Assembly: GCA_943737045.1 (NCBI GenBank)
Contig: CALSFV010000001.1
Location: 1-64,000 of the forward strand
DNA length: 64,000 bases
Source of the DNA: Parapristionchus giblindavisi
Lineage: Eukaryota; Nematoda; Chromadorea; Rhabditida; Diplogasteridae
Direction of reading: 5' to 3'
Shown here: positions 20,665-31,150 of the stretch, piece by piece
How positions within the stretch are numbered: position 1 is the stretch's first letter
Layout of the letters: the number at the start of each line of letters is the position of its first letter
The notes under the pieces: model-generated
What the model was told of the DNA's origin: nothing
Seen by the model: the letters and a program-made list of their open reading frames with translations, nothing else
Database searches by the model: none
Program-made: the position numbers and the translations under genes

Positions 20665-21025
20665 ACACTTATCAATCGGGAGTCTTTCGACAGTCAACCG
20701 AGATTTACGGTATTACAATCAATCGGGAGTCTTTCGACTTTCAACCGAGACACAATCAATCGGGCGTCTTTCGACAGTCAACCGAGACACAATCAATCGG
20801 GCGTCTTTCGACAGTCAACCGAGACACAATCAATCGGGCGTCTTTCGACAGTCAACCGAGACACAATCAATCGGGCGTCTTTCGACAGTCAACCGAGACA
20901 CAATCAATCGGGCGTCTTACGACTGTCAACCGAGATAATCAATCGGGCGTCTTTCGACTGTCAACCGAGATATTCCTCTCCTCACAATCAATCGGGCGTC
21001 ACTTCTCCTGACGGTCAACCGAGAT
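20665..21025. repeat. Tandem repeat in the retrotransposon leader (unit about 36 bp)
   Basis: About nine units built on CAATCAATCGGGCGTCTTTC followed by GACAGTCAACCGAGA, the middle four nearly identical and the outer ones degenerate. It lies between the 5' LTR and Gag. No spacer variation of the CRISPR type. It may be an untranslated leader structure or packaging region; function unknown. Confidence 0.85.
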
Positions 21026-21182
21026 TCAGCAAAGATCGTCCTGAATCCACAATACGCTCCTCAGATCCGATCCTATAATTCGCTCCGATACACGCGCAAC
21101 TTCACTCTCTCAGTCAAAAGATAAATCAATTCGGTCAATGGTACAAGTGGTTATCAGCAAGCAAAGGTCGGTTCGGCCCCCA

Positions 21183-21549
21183 TGTACGAAAGTAACTTTA
21201 GCCGGAGTTCTCCTTTTGCTGTGATACCACAAGACCAAAGACCAAAGATCAATAAATATAAACTTTATCTACACTGACTAAGACGAAACACAATCCAAGA
21301 CGAACTACTACACAACCTCACTCTACTACGACACGAGTCCCAGACTAAAGATATTACAACGATAGACACGACATCAACTTACAATTATGGTAATGGACCA
21401 TAATTGATTACAATGCAAATTAAATGAGATATATAAAGAAATGCAAAAGTAATATAATTAGCATAATGACTATAACACATAATACAATTACAAAGATCAA
21501 ATATCTATAGTAGGAGAGTTATCACAGGGCTGGGTCTCCAACCCTAACA
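21183..21549 (-). repeat. LTR (5' LTR of the minus-strand element)
   Basis: 367 bp, one difference from 16745-17111 (c/t in 'gagatata.aaag'). Followed by the second copy of the ATAG target duplication. Confidence 0.92.
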
Positions 21550-21553
21550 ATAG

Positions 21554-23587
21554 GAAACTTGACTAATAGACTAATCTGCCCAAAATTCACAGAATTTAGA
21601 ATAATGGTCAATAAAAAAAAACAGATTAATATTTTATAAAGTATGGAAAATTAAGAGATTCTCCCGTATAAACTCCTACTTGGCTCGTTTTCTGAACTCT
21701 CATTTTTCGAGTGCTTAAAATCTGCTTTAATATCGGCACAAATGTCCCACATTGATAAAGATCACCAATAGTTATTTGATATCGCGCATGTCAATAAAAT
21801 GAGCAACATGTCTCATTACACGACCTTTTATTTTGCTGAGATGCGTTCTTTTCGATAAGCATTAAGAGCTCGGATCTGTAAGACATATCGGCCAGATTCC
21901 GGGCATTTCGCCAAGAATTTTGATTCAGGCCGCTCTGCTTTATGGGTGTAGGGTACCTTGGGCCCTGATTACAAAATGGTACCCAAAGTGGCCCTAGCGG
22001 TGGAAAGCGGCGCGCCAGGTGGGCGCCAAGTTGGAAAACTCGATTTTCATATTTTTTCAACCGAACAAGCTAGAGTCCAAATTTCTTCGGCATTGTGTTA
22101 GGCATGCCCAATGTGCATGGTAAAAAATATGATTTTTCGAAAATATACGATTTTCATATTGACTATGTACATTGTAAAGTACTATGACAGAATGTTACAT
22201 AAAGCAGGTTGGAAACTGATTCAAACACAATTCTGATGTTTCGCACACAATCAGAATGAAAATTTTCGAAAAAATGGTTGAAAGGAGATATCAGCCATTG
22301 AGCATTGGCTGAATATTATTCACATCATTAGTACTTCACAATAAGCCACATAAATTAAAACGAAATTTTGAAATTTTCAGACCATGACCCCCGGTCGTGA
22401 AAATCGAAATTTGCAAATTGATCCAAGTGATGGGATTCTTGTGTCATTTTACTCGTCTCACTTCTAAACTTTGAGTAGACCACAAGTCGTTTGGAAAATA
22501 CAGCGAAAAATCATGAAATAACGATTCTGAGTCAAGTTGGAAACACTCAGACCGATTTTTACGACACGCGCAATACAAGATCGATTTCCGCATAACAGGT
22601 TTACATGCACTAGTAGTGTAGAGATTGTAAGTCTCTCATGTCAGAGGAGTGCGCAAAAGACGATGGAGGCTGAAGGACTCGAACCAACGACCTTCCGCTT
22701 GCAAGTCGGCTGCTCTACCACTGAGCTATGCCCCCGTACTCCGCTGTCCTCTACTCCCTCGCTATGGTTCATCGGGCCGTGGCCATGCATCCTTTACATG
22801 CCACCCGTGATGCACCGTAATGGGTTTCATCAAATGTTCTTTCACTTGACGTTGAACTAAAATAAATTTAGAGTAAGTATATGGCCGCTTTTCCATTTCC
22901 TGTGGTGCTTCCATTGTCATGTTGTCACAGGAGCCAGTGATCTTTTCCATTATAGCCACAACCATGATCATTGTATTGACCTATCCCAAAGAACATAACT
23001 ACACACGGCTCAATTGAAAAAATATATATATCATTTCATGGATGATCTGATTACTGCTCTACATTATGCCTATTTCTCCATTGAATGTCTTTCTCTCTTT
23101 CTCTCTCTTCTCTTCTTCTTTCTTTCTCTTATATTTTTCTCTTGTAATCTTGTAATCTCTCGTTCGATCCAGATCACAGTTCAAAGATCAGTGTCAAAAG
23201 ATTAGATCAACCACGCATGTTGCATCTTGGATATGTATAGGAAGTACATTCATGTCGAGTAGGCTTGGTGCTGTCGTAAATCTTCACCACCGCTGATGGA
23301 AGATTATGTACCTGGTTTACCGCGAACAAGTATCTGGAACGGTATAATCAAGGATCAAAGATCAACTTGCTGGAAAAAATGCATGGTGAACATTCAAAAA
23401 AGTGTTAAAAGTTTGAAGGTGTTTCATCCTATTACGTTCCCGTCGATGGCGAAATCTGCTGAATGAAAGATCTCTGTAACATCTATCCTGTGTTACTCTG
23501 GTATTTCAAATCATAAAGTGCACTTATTGTTAACATTTTCACTTGAAGTAGACTGGTAATTCTCATTCAGGTTATACGAAAGTCTAA
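21554..23587. other. Mostly unresolved stretch; possible exons near 22928 and 23290
   Basis: No complete gene is seen. Two plus-strand stretches look exon-like. After a good acceptor (ttgtcacag) at 22930, a frame gives a hydrophobic segment VIFSIIATTMIIVLTYP. Near 23290 a frame gives PPLMEDYVPGLP before GTATAA. They could belong with the 3' exon at 23588-23731. A CT-rich tract occupies 23090-23160. Confidence 0.3.
22664..22735 (-). pseudogene. tRNA-like sequence (Cys/Ala-type, degenerate)
   Basis: Minus strand begins GGGGGCATAGCTCAGTGGTA with normal D arm GCTC/GAGC and has GGTTCGAGTCC at the T loop. The T stem and the base of the anticodon stem do not pair well and the acceptor has a mismatch. 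It is close to tRNA-Cys or tRNA-Ala(TGC) by sequence. Likely pseudogene or SINE head. Confidence 0.5.
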
Positions 23588-23731
23588 TTCAACATTGTGA
23601 AGAAAAAGGCAGAAAAGGTTGATCTTTGTGAAGTTCGTACGAAGGAGAAGAAGGAAGACGACTGGACAGTCGATAAGCTTAATAGATGCGTGCCACTCAC
23701 GAGATACGATTCGCTCTTTGGAGAACTCTAA
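23588..23731 (+). CDS. 3'-terminal exon of an unidentified gene
   Basis: Open frame after a stop at 23585, ending TAA at 23731. The last residues are strongly charged then DDWTVDKLNRCVPLTRYDSL, with ordinary nematode codon use. AATAAA follows at 23760-23765, and the converging MSP gene ends at 23859, so a transcript end here is plausible. The acceptor and upstream exons are not certain (see 21554-23587). I do not recognise the family. It could also be chance coding potential. Confidence 0.4.
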   Translation, partial: FNIVKKKAEKVDLCEVRTKEKKEDDWTVDKLNRCVPLTRYDSLFGEL

Positions 23732-23858
23732 TGGCGACCCAGCTGACCCATTTTGGCTGAATAAAGTTGTTCTAATGTAATGTAGTTATATTTGCGTAAT
23801 TTAATTCATTATCTTGACAACAATAGATATCAATGTATGATTTATTTTTAGGGGTTGC

Positions 23859-24456
23859 TTAGGGGTTGTACTCGATGGGGAGGTTCTTTCTGCGTACCAT
23901 GCCGTCACCCTGGAACCATTCACGACGGAACTGCTTGGCGGCTCCATCGGGGGTGTTGGTCCACTCGATGGTGATACGGTCGTTGTTGGTATCCTGAACG
24001 GATGGTATAAATGATGATATAAATGATCAAATCAATAATCAATTATAATAAAAACGATTTATAAAAAATATAAGCTGCCATACCTCCTGTCCGTAAGCGA
24101 AGGCGTCGCAGGAGACGGCGATGAGGGCATTCTCCTTGGGGTCGAGAACTCCTGATCCGGGGTCGACTCCAAGTCTCTTCATGTTGGTGGTCTTGAAGGC
24201 CCATCCGATACGGCGAGCAGAGGAGTTGGTCACCTGAATTGAAGATGACCTTGATGATTTTGTCGCTGTACTAATACCCTACCTTGAGACCTTAAGGCTA
24301 AGAACATAAGACTCTAAGACCTAAATTCCCGAAGACACCAAAGACAACATAACTAACCTTGATGTGGTAGGTGTGCTTGTCATCATAGGGAGCGTTGAAG
24401 ACGATCTTGGAGCCAGGTTGGGTGGCGATATCTCCGGGAGGCATGGACTGAGCCAT
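23859..24456 (-). CDS. msp: Major sperm protein, copy 2
   Basis: Three exons in coding order, 24456-24358, 24233-24084 and 23993-23859, give 127 residues predicted identical to MSP copy 1 at 6569-7143. Intron positions are the same. Intron 1 is nearly identical in sequence to that of copy 1, while intron 2 has diverged. The upstream region keeps a TATA-like box and flanking blocks. With tRNA-Tyr it forms the inverted counterpart of the tRNA-MSP pair near 5-7 kb. Role as for copy 1: sperm cytoskeleton and signalling. Confidence 0.97.
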
Positions 24457-24500
24457 GGTGATGTGTACACGCGAATGTGTTCATTGACCACCACTGCTGG

Positions 24501-24508
24501 TTTAAATA
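24501..24508 (-). promoter_or_regulatory. TATA-like box of MSP copy 2
   Basis: TATTTAAA on the minus strand, 44 bp before the start codon, followed by 'ccagcagtggtggtcaa', matching the equivalent block of MSP copy 1. Confidence 0.55.
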
Positions 24509-24881
24509 CTCGTATAGAATACAATTAATTCTAAAATGCAAATGAAAATGGATAGTGCAATCTTAGGTAATTGAATTGAGCTAATCAGTAATTGAATTCT
24601 AATATAATAATACATTTATCGTTTCTTGGACAAGAGAAAAAATAATGATATTCTATATAATATACATGCTAACAATTAATTAACTGTATATTAAATGGCA
24701 AAATATCGTAACGGGTTGCCAGTGCTGCAGATTTTGGCGATGGTTCTAGTGCAAGGTTGTCCTGTACCATTTAGTAAAGTCAATAGTTGAATTCAAATGA
24801 TTTTTTTTTCATCATTCATCAGTGGGGGGAAATAATTGTTTCCTCCAAGGAACTATTGTCCAGAATGAATGTTGTAAACGT

Positions 24882-25125
24882 TAAAGGCACACCCCAAGCA
24901 ACTTTGGAACTCTCCGCTCTGGTCACACTCTCTCGCTTTCTTTGTCTACCAGAGAGTATTTCCAGAACGGATAGTAAGCACAGCGTTCTCATGACTTTCA
25001 AAGCATGATCGACCGCTCAACATACAAACTCTCTCGAATACAATGGTCTCTCCTTTGTCTTGCTTTCGAAGACAAATGGCTTGGACCAGAATACTGTGTA
25101 AGATGAACTCGGGGTGTGCCTTTAA
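24882..25125. mobile_element. Family A palindromic element, best-preserved ends
   Basis: Inverted ends AAAGGCACACCCC and GGGGTGTGCCTTT, with the core 'ctctccgctctggtcacactctctcgctttctttg'-type sequence split over two adjacent half-palindromes. The second half ('gaccgctcaacatacaaactctctcga') also occurs at 3985-4075 in intron 7 of Srd copy 1. No coding capacity. Confidence 0.65.
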
Positions 25126-25283
25126 AAGCGAAGGGCGAAGAAGAGTTGGATGGCACAATCGATAAATCGATAAAACATATGAATTTCACGCTTTTGTATA
25201 GCCAAAAATGTTTCCAATTCGATTCGATATTTTTTTCGAAAAAAAAAGAAACAATTTGACTTCATCAGATGGGCAAAAGAAAC

Positions 25284-25356
25284 TCCAACCAACCGGATTC
25301 GAACCAGTGACCTAAGGATCTACAGTCCTCCGCTCTACCAACTGAGCTATGGTTGG
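25284..25356 (-). tRNA. tRNA-Tyr (anticodon GTA), copy 2, no intron
   Basis: Identical over all 73 nt to the gene at 4984-5056 but on the opposite strand: full cloverleaf, anticodon GTA, no intron. Its place beside MSP copy 2 mirrors that of copy 1 beside MSP copy 1. Confidence 0.92.
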
Positions 25357-27084
25357 TGATAGTAACAAGGTGACCAATCATCTAGAGCTTCCCTCATGAA
25401 TGTTCTCTGTTATCTTATGCCGGACAATGGAACATTAGAAATTTGGTATGATCTTTGGGTATTTCAGCTCGACTACTATAATAGTTCATGTAAGTTCCTT
25501 CCTAACAAAAGAACACGTCCCATTATCCCCCTTTCCATACTACTCCTTTCATAAGTGCCCTCACGGGGGTTGTCCTCTCTTTGTCAGCATGGGTCTCAGC
25601 AGGAGGTATTTTAGAAGACTGGGGTGGTCTGACACCAGTCCACTCGCCTTTATATCATAGTAATTGTTTTGCATTTAAACACACAACCCGAGAAAATTTT
25701 ATTCTCCGCTCTGGCAACGCTCTTTCGTGGCCGCAGACAGCGAGAGCGTATTACCAGAGAGGACAGTTTCAAACTAACACGGGGTGTTCTTTCAACACTC
25801 TTCATCAAGGTCAACTAAGCATCACTGGATCTGGAGCCTGCTAAAGGGGATCCTCTTTCTTTAGTAATGCATCTGAACTTTCTTCAGGTTCAGCTTTCTT
25901 TGATATTCTGCAGTTTCATAGCCACACAGTTTGATCATTTCGAATAGATCCTCACCTTTTAATTTACAATGTCTTTCGAAAACACCAATACGTGAGGATC
26001 TGTTTAAGTTTTCGCATCCGAAACATCTGTTTTCGATTCAAGATGTGGAATTTATGATTTAGTCGAGTTTGAAAAAAAGTTTTCTGGAATGTCGTCCGTT
26101 CAATGCCTAGTCTTGAATTTGTTCGTTAGCTCCCTCGTGCTTCCTTAGAGTTCTGCCTTCTTCCTGTTTCCTTCCCTACTACATCTTCTCCTTCGCTGCT
26201 GCTTTCAGCTATTCTCTACACTTTGAACTTCTACCCTTTAATGGGGTACTTTGAAACTACGCTCTGGCAACATTCTCTCGCTTTCTTTTCCCGCGAGATA
26301 ACGTCGCCGAAGTTTCAAATAAGTGCGCGGTGTCCCTTTCAAGAAATGTTAAGAGGTAATTTTAGGAAAAAAGATTGGCCTCTTGACTCTCGCAGGATGT
26401 GAATCAAGAAACGAGTGCATGAAAAGAGTATTTGATGTGCAAATTAACATGTTTTGTTATTATAACGTTGCATCCTGTTCAACCCCAACATTTTCCATTC
26501 TACCCTTAGGCAATATATCGACCCTTCTAAATTATTATTGCCTTTTGCATTTAGGAGATATGTTTTTTTTCCATTTCATTTTTTCCGAATGGTTGGGTAT
26601 TCCTGAATGCGAAATTGGCGTTCTCTTTGGGCGCATGGAACCGTATTACTCACTAATGATTGAAATGTTTTGAATCTGCTTAACATCTGCTCTGGACACA
26701 GCGAAAAGCAGGGAAAACTCCACGTTTTACGAACTCTCGCACTTCTTTTTTTCTTTCCTCTTCATGACTTTTGACCACCAAATTAGAGATTTACCTTGTA
26801 AGAGAGGAATATTCGCACGCCCAAACTTTGTATGCCTACCGCTCTCCAAATCGTTCCTTGCATAAATATAGATCTTCTTGCACTGTTTTAGAGAAAGCCA
26901 TTGGCTTGCCAGGCCTATTGAATCAATCATACGCTTTTTCTTTGGATGTTTTCGAATTCTTTGACAGAACCAAAACTCACTTCTTTAGTAAACTCAATTT
27001 GGGCACCCACATCCACTCAAGATCGTCACAACATCACGCTCTGAAAGCAGAAGCTTTCTCGTACTTTTTCAGTATTAGCTTTAT

Positions 27085-27240
27085 ATATATATTTATATAT
27101 TATATATTTTATCAACGTGCGTATGCACGAAACGAAACACATAAAAGTGACTAGTGAAAATTCATGAAATTTCAATGTGATATATTGGGAGGGGGTCAGG
27201 GTTTGATATCTCAGGGTGGAAAGGGGGATCTCTCATATTC
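27085..27240. repeat. Dispersed repeat, inverted copy at 40682-40836
   Basis: Shares 'cgtgcgtatgcacgaaacg', 'aaaagtgactagtgaaaatt' and 'gggtcagggtttgatatctc' with the inverse of 40682-40836. About 150 bp, no clear terminal inverted repeats. Family unknown. Confidence 0.6.
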
Positions 27241-27893
27241 ACATTTAGCGAACAAATTCGAGAAGTAAAAGGGTAATAAAATGATGAAATGATTGAATAG
27301 AATGATGAGGTATGTTCAAGATGTTCTCAGTACGTGGGTTAGGTTTCATAAATTTATTAAAAGACAATGAACCATTTTAAGAATAATTGTCCTTTTAATC
27401 TCTTCAAAAACCAAAAAAAGACTTGCTGCCTATTTTCTCAATTTTTCTATCATTCCGAGCGGTGAGTTTCAGATAAGCGAGTTTAAGTAATTCTCTCATA
27501 AAACATATGTGCTCCTCGTTTGCAAGCTAAAGTCCTTTCGTTTATTTTAAAAGTTGCGAAAAGAAACAAGAACTCTCCTCTTTTTACACACTCTCTACTT
27601 TTTTAAAAATTTTATTTTCGTTTCTTTTGAACAGCGCATTCTCTCTCCTCTATCCATTATGAATGCCCCATCAATCTCCCGTTTCCGCTATGACTTGTCT
27701 TTGTTGGTTATTCTTTCAGCTCTATTATTTCTCTTCATTTTCTGTCCACTTCCTTATTCAGGAATATTTTATTTGCATATCGCTGAAACTATTCTTTTCT
27801 TTTGTCAAAACAACAAACCTTATATGAATGTTGATTGATTGATTTCGCTGCAAAAAAAAATTCCGTATGCAATTTTTCTTGAGTAAAATCATT

Positions 27894-28014
27894 AAAGGGA
27901 GCGTTACCTCACTCAATGGTCTCTTCATTGCGCGCACTATTTTTATGTTCTCTAACAACGAGAGAGCATTGCGCGTCGAAGAGACCATTGAGTGAGGTTA
28001 CGCTCCATTTAAAG
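27894..28014. mobile_element. Family B palindromic MITE
   Basis: About 120-bp inverted repeat: TTAAAGGGAGCGTTACCTCA at left, TGAGGTTACGCTCCATTTAA at right, centre 'ctaacaacgagagagcattg'. Directly followed by a truncated family A copy. Confidence 0.7.
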
Positions 28015-28930
28015 GGACGCGAGCTAATTAGACACTCTCCGCTCTGGCAATGATCTCTCGCTTTCTTTGTCTGCGAGAGATCGAAGAATATCACAATGTT
28101 TTAATGTTTAATGACCTTTATCAAGCACAGAACCATTGGGGAGGGAATGGTTGCCACTAAACGACAGATTAGTCTGGGCGTGCTGAGGTCCCATACAAGG
28201 GGCATAATTCTCTTCATCTTCTTCATCCTCTGGTCAGCAATTAAGACGTTCTTCAGAATCAAAGTCGCTACACTTGATCCTTTTCGAATAGCAAATCATG
28301 AAACAGAATTGAGAAAAAATAGATAGAGATAACCCACGAAGTCCTCGCTCAATACTTCGCCAACAATTGCTTGATGAAATTGCAATATGTGCCGTTAATG
28401 CCCTTCGTAACACTCGTATCAAGAATTAAAGAGATCTTCATACAGTCAATATCAATATTGCTTTTTAGATTGCCAAAAAAACTGCACGTTCCTCTAGGTC
28501 TCCTCATTTTATATTCCATGACATTGATCTCGTTAACTATGCGAGGACATTTTGATGAATTATTGATATCTCATCATGATTTGCTATTCACCCGGAATTT
28601 GTTTGAGGGAATTCGTCCTTTAAAGACCACAAGCTAAGGCTACATTGAGAATATTATCCCGCAGACGAAGAAAGCGCGAGAGTGTGGAGGGGATGGTTTC
28701 GCATTAGTGCTGTAGATTTGTTCAAAAGTAGCGAAAATCAAAGAAAGTCAGAGAAAACTCTCCTGTGATTCCGCAAACTCTCTCTCCCTCCTGTGTAGTG
28801 CCTCTTTTACTTTCTTTTCGTGATTTTTTACTTTACAATATCCGCTTTATCGTATCTTATCGTATCCTGCGGAGATAGTTTTGAACAATATTTAAGATTT
28901 TAAAAGCTTGTCTATTTTTTAGATTATCAA

Positions 28931-29016
28931 ATGCAGATACGGTTAGAAGCTCAGGTATTGATCCTACTTCAATATATTACAGGTCAGTAAGACATCCAAT
29001 GGAGTCTTCATTTAAA

Positions 29017-29088
<72 letters not shown>

Positions 29089-29241
29089 GTTGTTCCATGT
29101 TCTTAAAATTGTGATTATTTTTCAGTAGATAATTTCAATAGCTTTACAAAAAAAAAGTTCTTTGCAGGTGCTTCATCAATAATTTGCCATCAGTGTAGTG
29201 GCTGGTCGGGGAGCGGGTACAGCAGAGCAACCACGGAGGTA

Positions 29242-29305
<64 letters not shown>

Positions 29306-30532
29306 TATTATTACATACATACTCTTTATCAAGATTGCGAATTTCCGCTGAAAAAAAGGCAAATTAAATTTTTTTAAAGTTAATTATTTTGCTACACTGC
29401 TTGGTCTATCGAAAAAATGATTAATGCTACTGCAAAGTACAGTAAGTATTGATTAAATATTTTTAAGGAAAACACTTGTCAGAACTACAACAATCAATGC
29501 CAGACCGACTTCTTCTGTGTCAGAGTGAGCAAATTTCATTAACCAAGCCCTTTTTTATTTATATTTTCGTCATTTTACTTATGCTCGCTATATAATTTGA
29601 TTTTGGCGTCTAGTTCCCATGAAAAATAAATGAATGTGCTAGAAAGTGACATCCCATGCTAATTAGAAACTCTTCGCCTTGGCCACACGCTCTTGCTTTC
29701 CTTATCTGCGAGAGAGTTTCGCCAATGCGGACTGTGAACTGAATTTTGAGGTCAAATAAGAAGTTCATTACAGAAAGAAGACCCCATCATCCCCTCAGCA
29801 GGATATAAAACGTTTAAATTGGATTGTTGGTGAGCCATATTCATAGGTTATAATAAATAAATACAACTAGAGCACGTATGCATTCCATTCCGCCGATAAC
29901 TATTCTGCACGATGTATGTTTTAATGGATTGTGGTAATTTCTCTCTACCTTGGGATATTATCTCACAATCAGAGGTGGATGAGCTACGTTTTGTCAACTT
30001 TTATGGCCTTTTGAAACAATTTTAATTTTTTAGGAGAAATGAGGAGAATCAATACAATATCGTGTTCTTTTTCTCTTTGAACTATCGCATGTCTAGTGCG
30101 TAGTAAAATTAATTTATTATTAATTATTTTTTGTTAAATTCAGGATGCAGCCAAACGTACAAGCAACACCTTCTCAATCGTACCCTATAGTCTCAGGGTT
30201 CTGCTATAATGTAACCGATGCCTCGGTACCACCCAAACAGTAAGCGTTTTTAGAACTTATTGAATTATTGGAAAACTATCAATAAGCAAATAAATAAATA
30301 AAACAAAAAAAAGCATTGCTCATATAATTTCCACAACTAACGCTCATCAAATTTCGTCCATCTTCTGTTGCATTGCGCGCGGAAATAAATATGTATTATT
30401 GTTTATTTTTATTTAAGGTGGAAATACTGCTACTGTGCACGAGGTGACTACTGCAACTCTTCATATTCCAAAATAGGAACAATATCAACACTTCTAATAT
30501 TATTGATGTTATTATTACAAACGGAGTACTAA
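28931..30532 (+). CDS. Ly6/three-finger-domain GPI-anchored surface protein
   Basis: Six exons, 28931-28982, 29168-29238, 29468-29524, 29774-29829, 30144-30239 and 30418-30532, join in frame to 148 residues. An N-terminal hydrophobic leader (QVLILLQYIT) is followed by ten cysteines: CHQCSGW near residue 24, then ENTC, NNQC, FFC, LDC, GFC and a terminal WKYCYCARGDYCN. The end pattern C-x-C-x4-D-x-C-N and ten-cysteine count fit the Ly6/uPAR three-finger fold. After it comes a short spacer and a hydrophobic tail (LLILLMLLL), as expected for GPI attachment. Such nematode proteins act at the cell surface, often in neurons; the partner is not predictable here. Intron 2 opens with an ATT microsatellite. 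Last-intron acceptor (atttaag) is weak. Confidence 0.82.
29018..29089. repeat. ATT microsatellite in Ly6 gene intron 1
   Basis: About 24 uninterrupted ATT/TTA units between exons 1 and 2 of the three-finger gene. Confidence 0.95.
29239..29316. repeat. ATT microsatellite starting at the exon 2 donor
   Basis: About 25 ATT units begin immediately after the GT of the exon 2 donor (GAG|GTATATT). Length changes would act right at the 5' splice site. Confidence 0.95.
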
Positions 30533-31150
30533 CAGTCTTTCTGCCTCCTTTCATATTTTTTTCTTAATTTCTGTAATTTATTGTTGTACGATAAATGTTT
30601 TTATCCGAGAAAATATTGCTGTGAAACAGTGTACAGCTGTTCAAACGAGTTATGTTCAAACCATGGCTTAAACCAGAAAACCTCTCACACTGTTAACTCT
30701 CACACTGTTGAGTGTTGCTAGAACGAAGACTTTCAAATTAAGCTTTGGTGTTCTTTTAGACGTTGATGTTTCTCCTTTATATACTATCTTGACGGATTTA
30801 TTCTTATTATCGAGATCTTTAACATATGCCCCTTAGTATCCAGGAACTGTTTTCGAGTTTCAGTATATGTACCTGAACATTTTCAATGATTATAGCGCAA
30901 TTATGGCAATTACATATTAGTTCGGTACAAAACAATTAGGAAACACAACGACCATTCAAACGCTTTTAAACATTTTTCTTATTCCAATCGGCTCAACAGT
31001 GATAGTTAAAAAAAAGTATTTACTGTTAAAAAAATAACGAAAAATGCAAATAATATCAAATGATAAAATCTGTAAAAGCCACAGCATTGATTGCTTTTAC
31101 ATGCACCATTAGCAAATAGTGCGTACGACGTAGTGTCTAATCTACGGATT
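30533..31150. other. Gap between convergent Ly6 and Srd genes
   Basis: AT-rich 3' flanks of two convergent genes. A partial family A-like segment ('ctcacactgttg...ttcaaattaagctttggtgttcttt') lies near 30690-30760. No gene. Confidence 0.45.

Larger units (their letters stand above)
16745..21549 (-). mobile_element. Young LTR retrotransposon lacking pol (Gag + protease only)
   Basis: Two 367-bp LTRs (16745-17111 and 21183-21549) differ at one position in my comparison and are flanked by the 4-bp direct repeat ATAG (16741-16744 and 21550-21553). In the coding direction (minus), the 5' LTR is 21183-21549. It is followed by a candidate primer-binding site beginning TGGGGGCCGAACC, a tandem-repeat leader, Gag and zinc-knuckle/protease frames, then a purine tract (GGAGGAGGAGGAGGGAGA) directly before the 3' LTR. 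There is no room for or trace of reverse transcriptase, RNase H or integrase, so it must be mobilised by a relative. Gag and protease type suggest the Ty3/Gypsy or a Bel/Pao-like branch; I cannot decide. Near-identical LTRs mean very recent insertion. Confidence 0.9.
25357..28930. other. Repeat-rich region without a supported gene
   Basis: Contains family A copies at 25678-25792, 26239-26342 and 28014-28090, a family B copy at 27894-28014, and the dispersed repeat at 27085-27240. Several AT- or TC-rich open frames (near 26383, 27554 and 28111) lack splice signals or family resemblance. A short charged frame at about 28311-28433 is the only one with normal codon use, and it has no start or family match. 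Confidence 0.45.

Noticed and set aside
20665..21025. CRISPR-like array
   Set aside because: Units are contiguous, without unique spacers, and lie in a eukaryotic retrotransposon leader.
20548..21078. 176-codon plus-strand frame over the tandem array
   Set aside because: It is antisense to the retrotransposon and consists of repeated translated units; no independent gene signals.
27554..27838. 94-codon hydrophobic frame
   Set aside because: Low-complexity T-rich DNA gives Phe/Leu-rich translation in any such region; no splice sites, start context or family match.
29144..29362. Frame with a long poly-Asn tract
   Set aside because: Product of an ATT microsatellite read on the opposite strand of the Ly6 gene.
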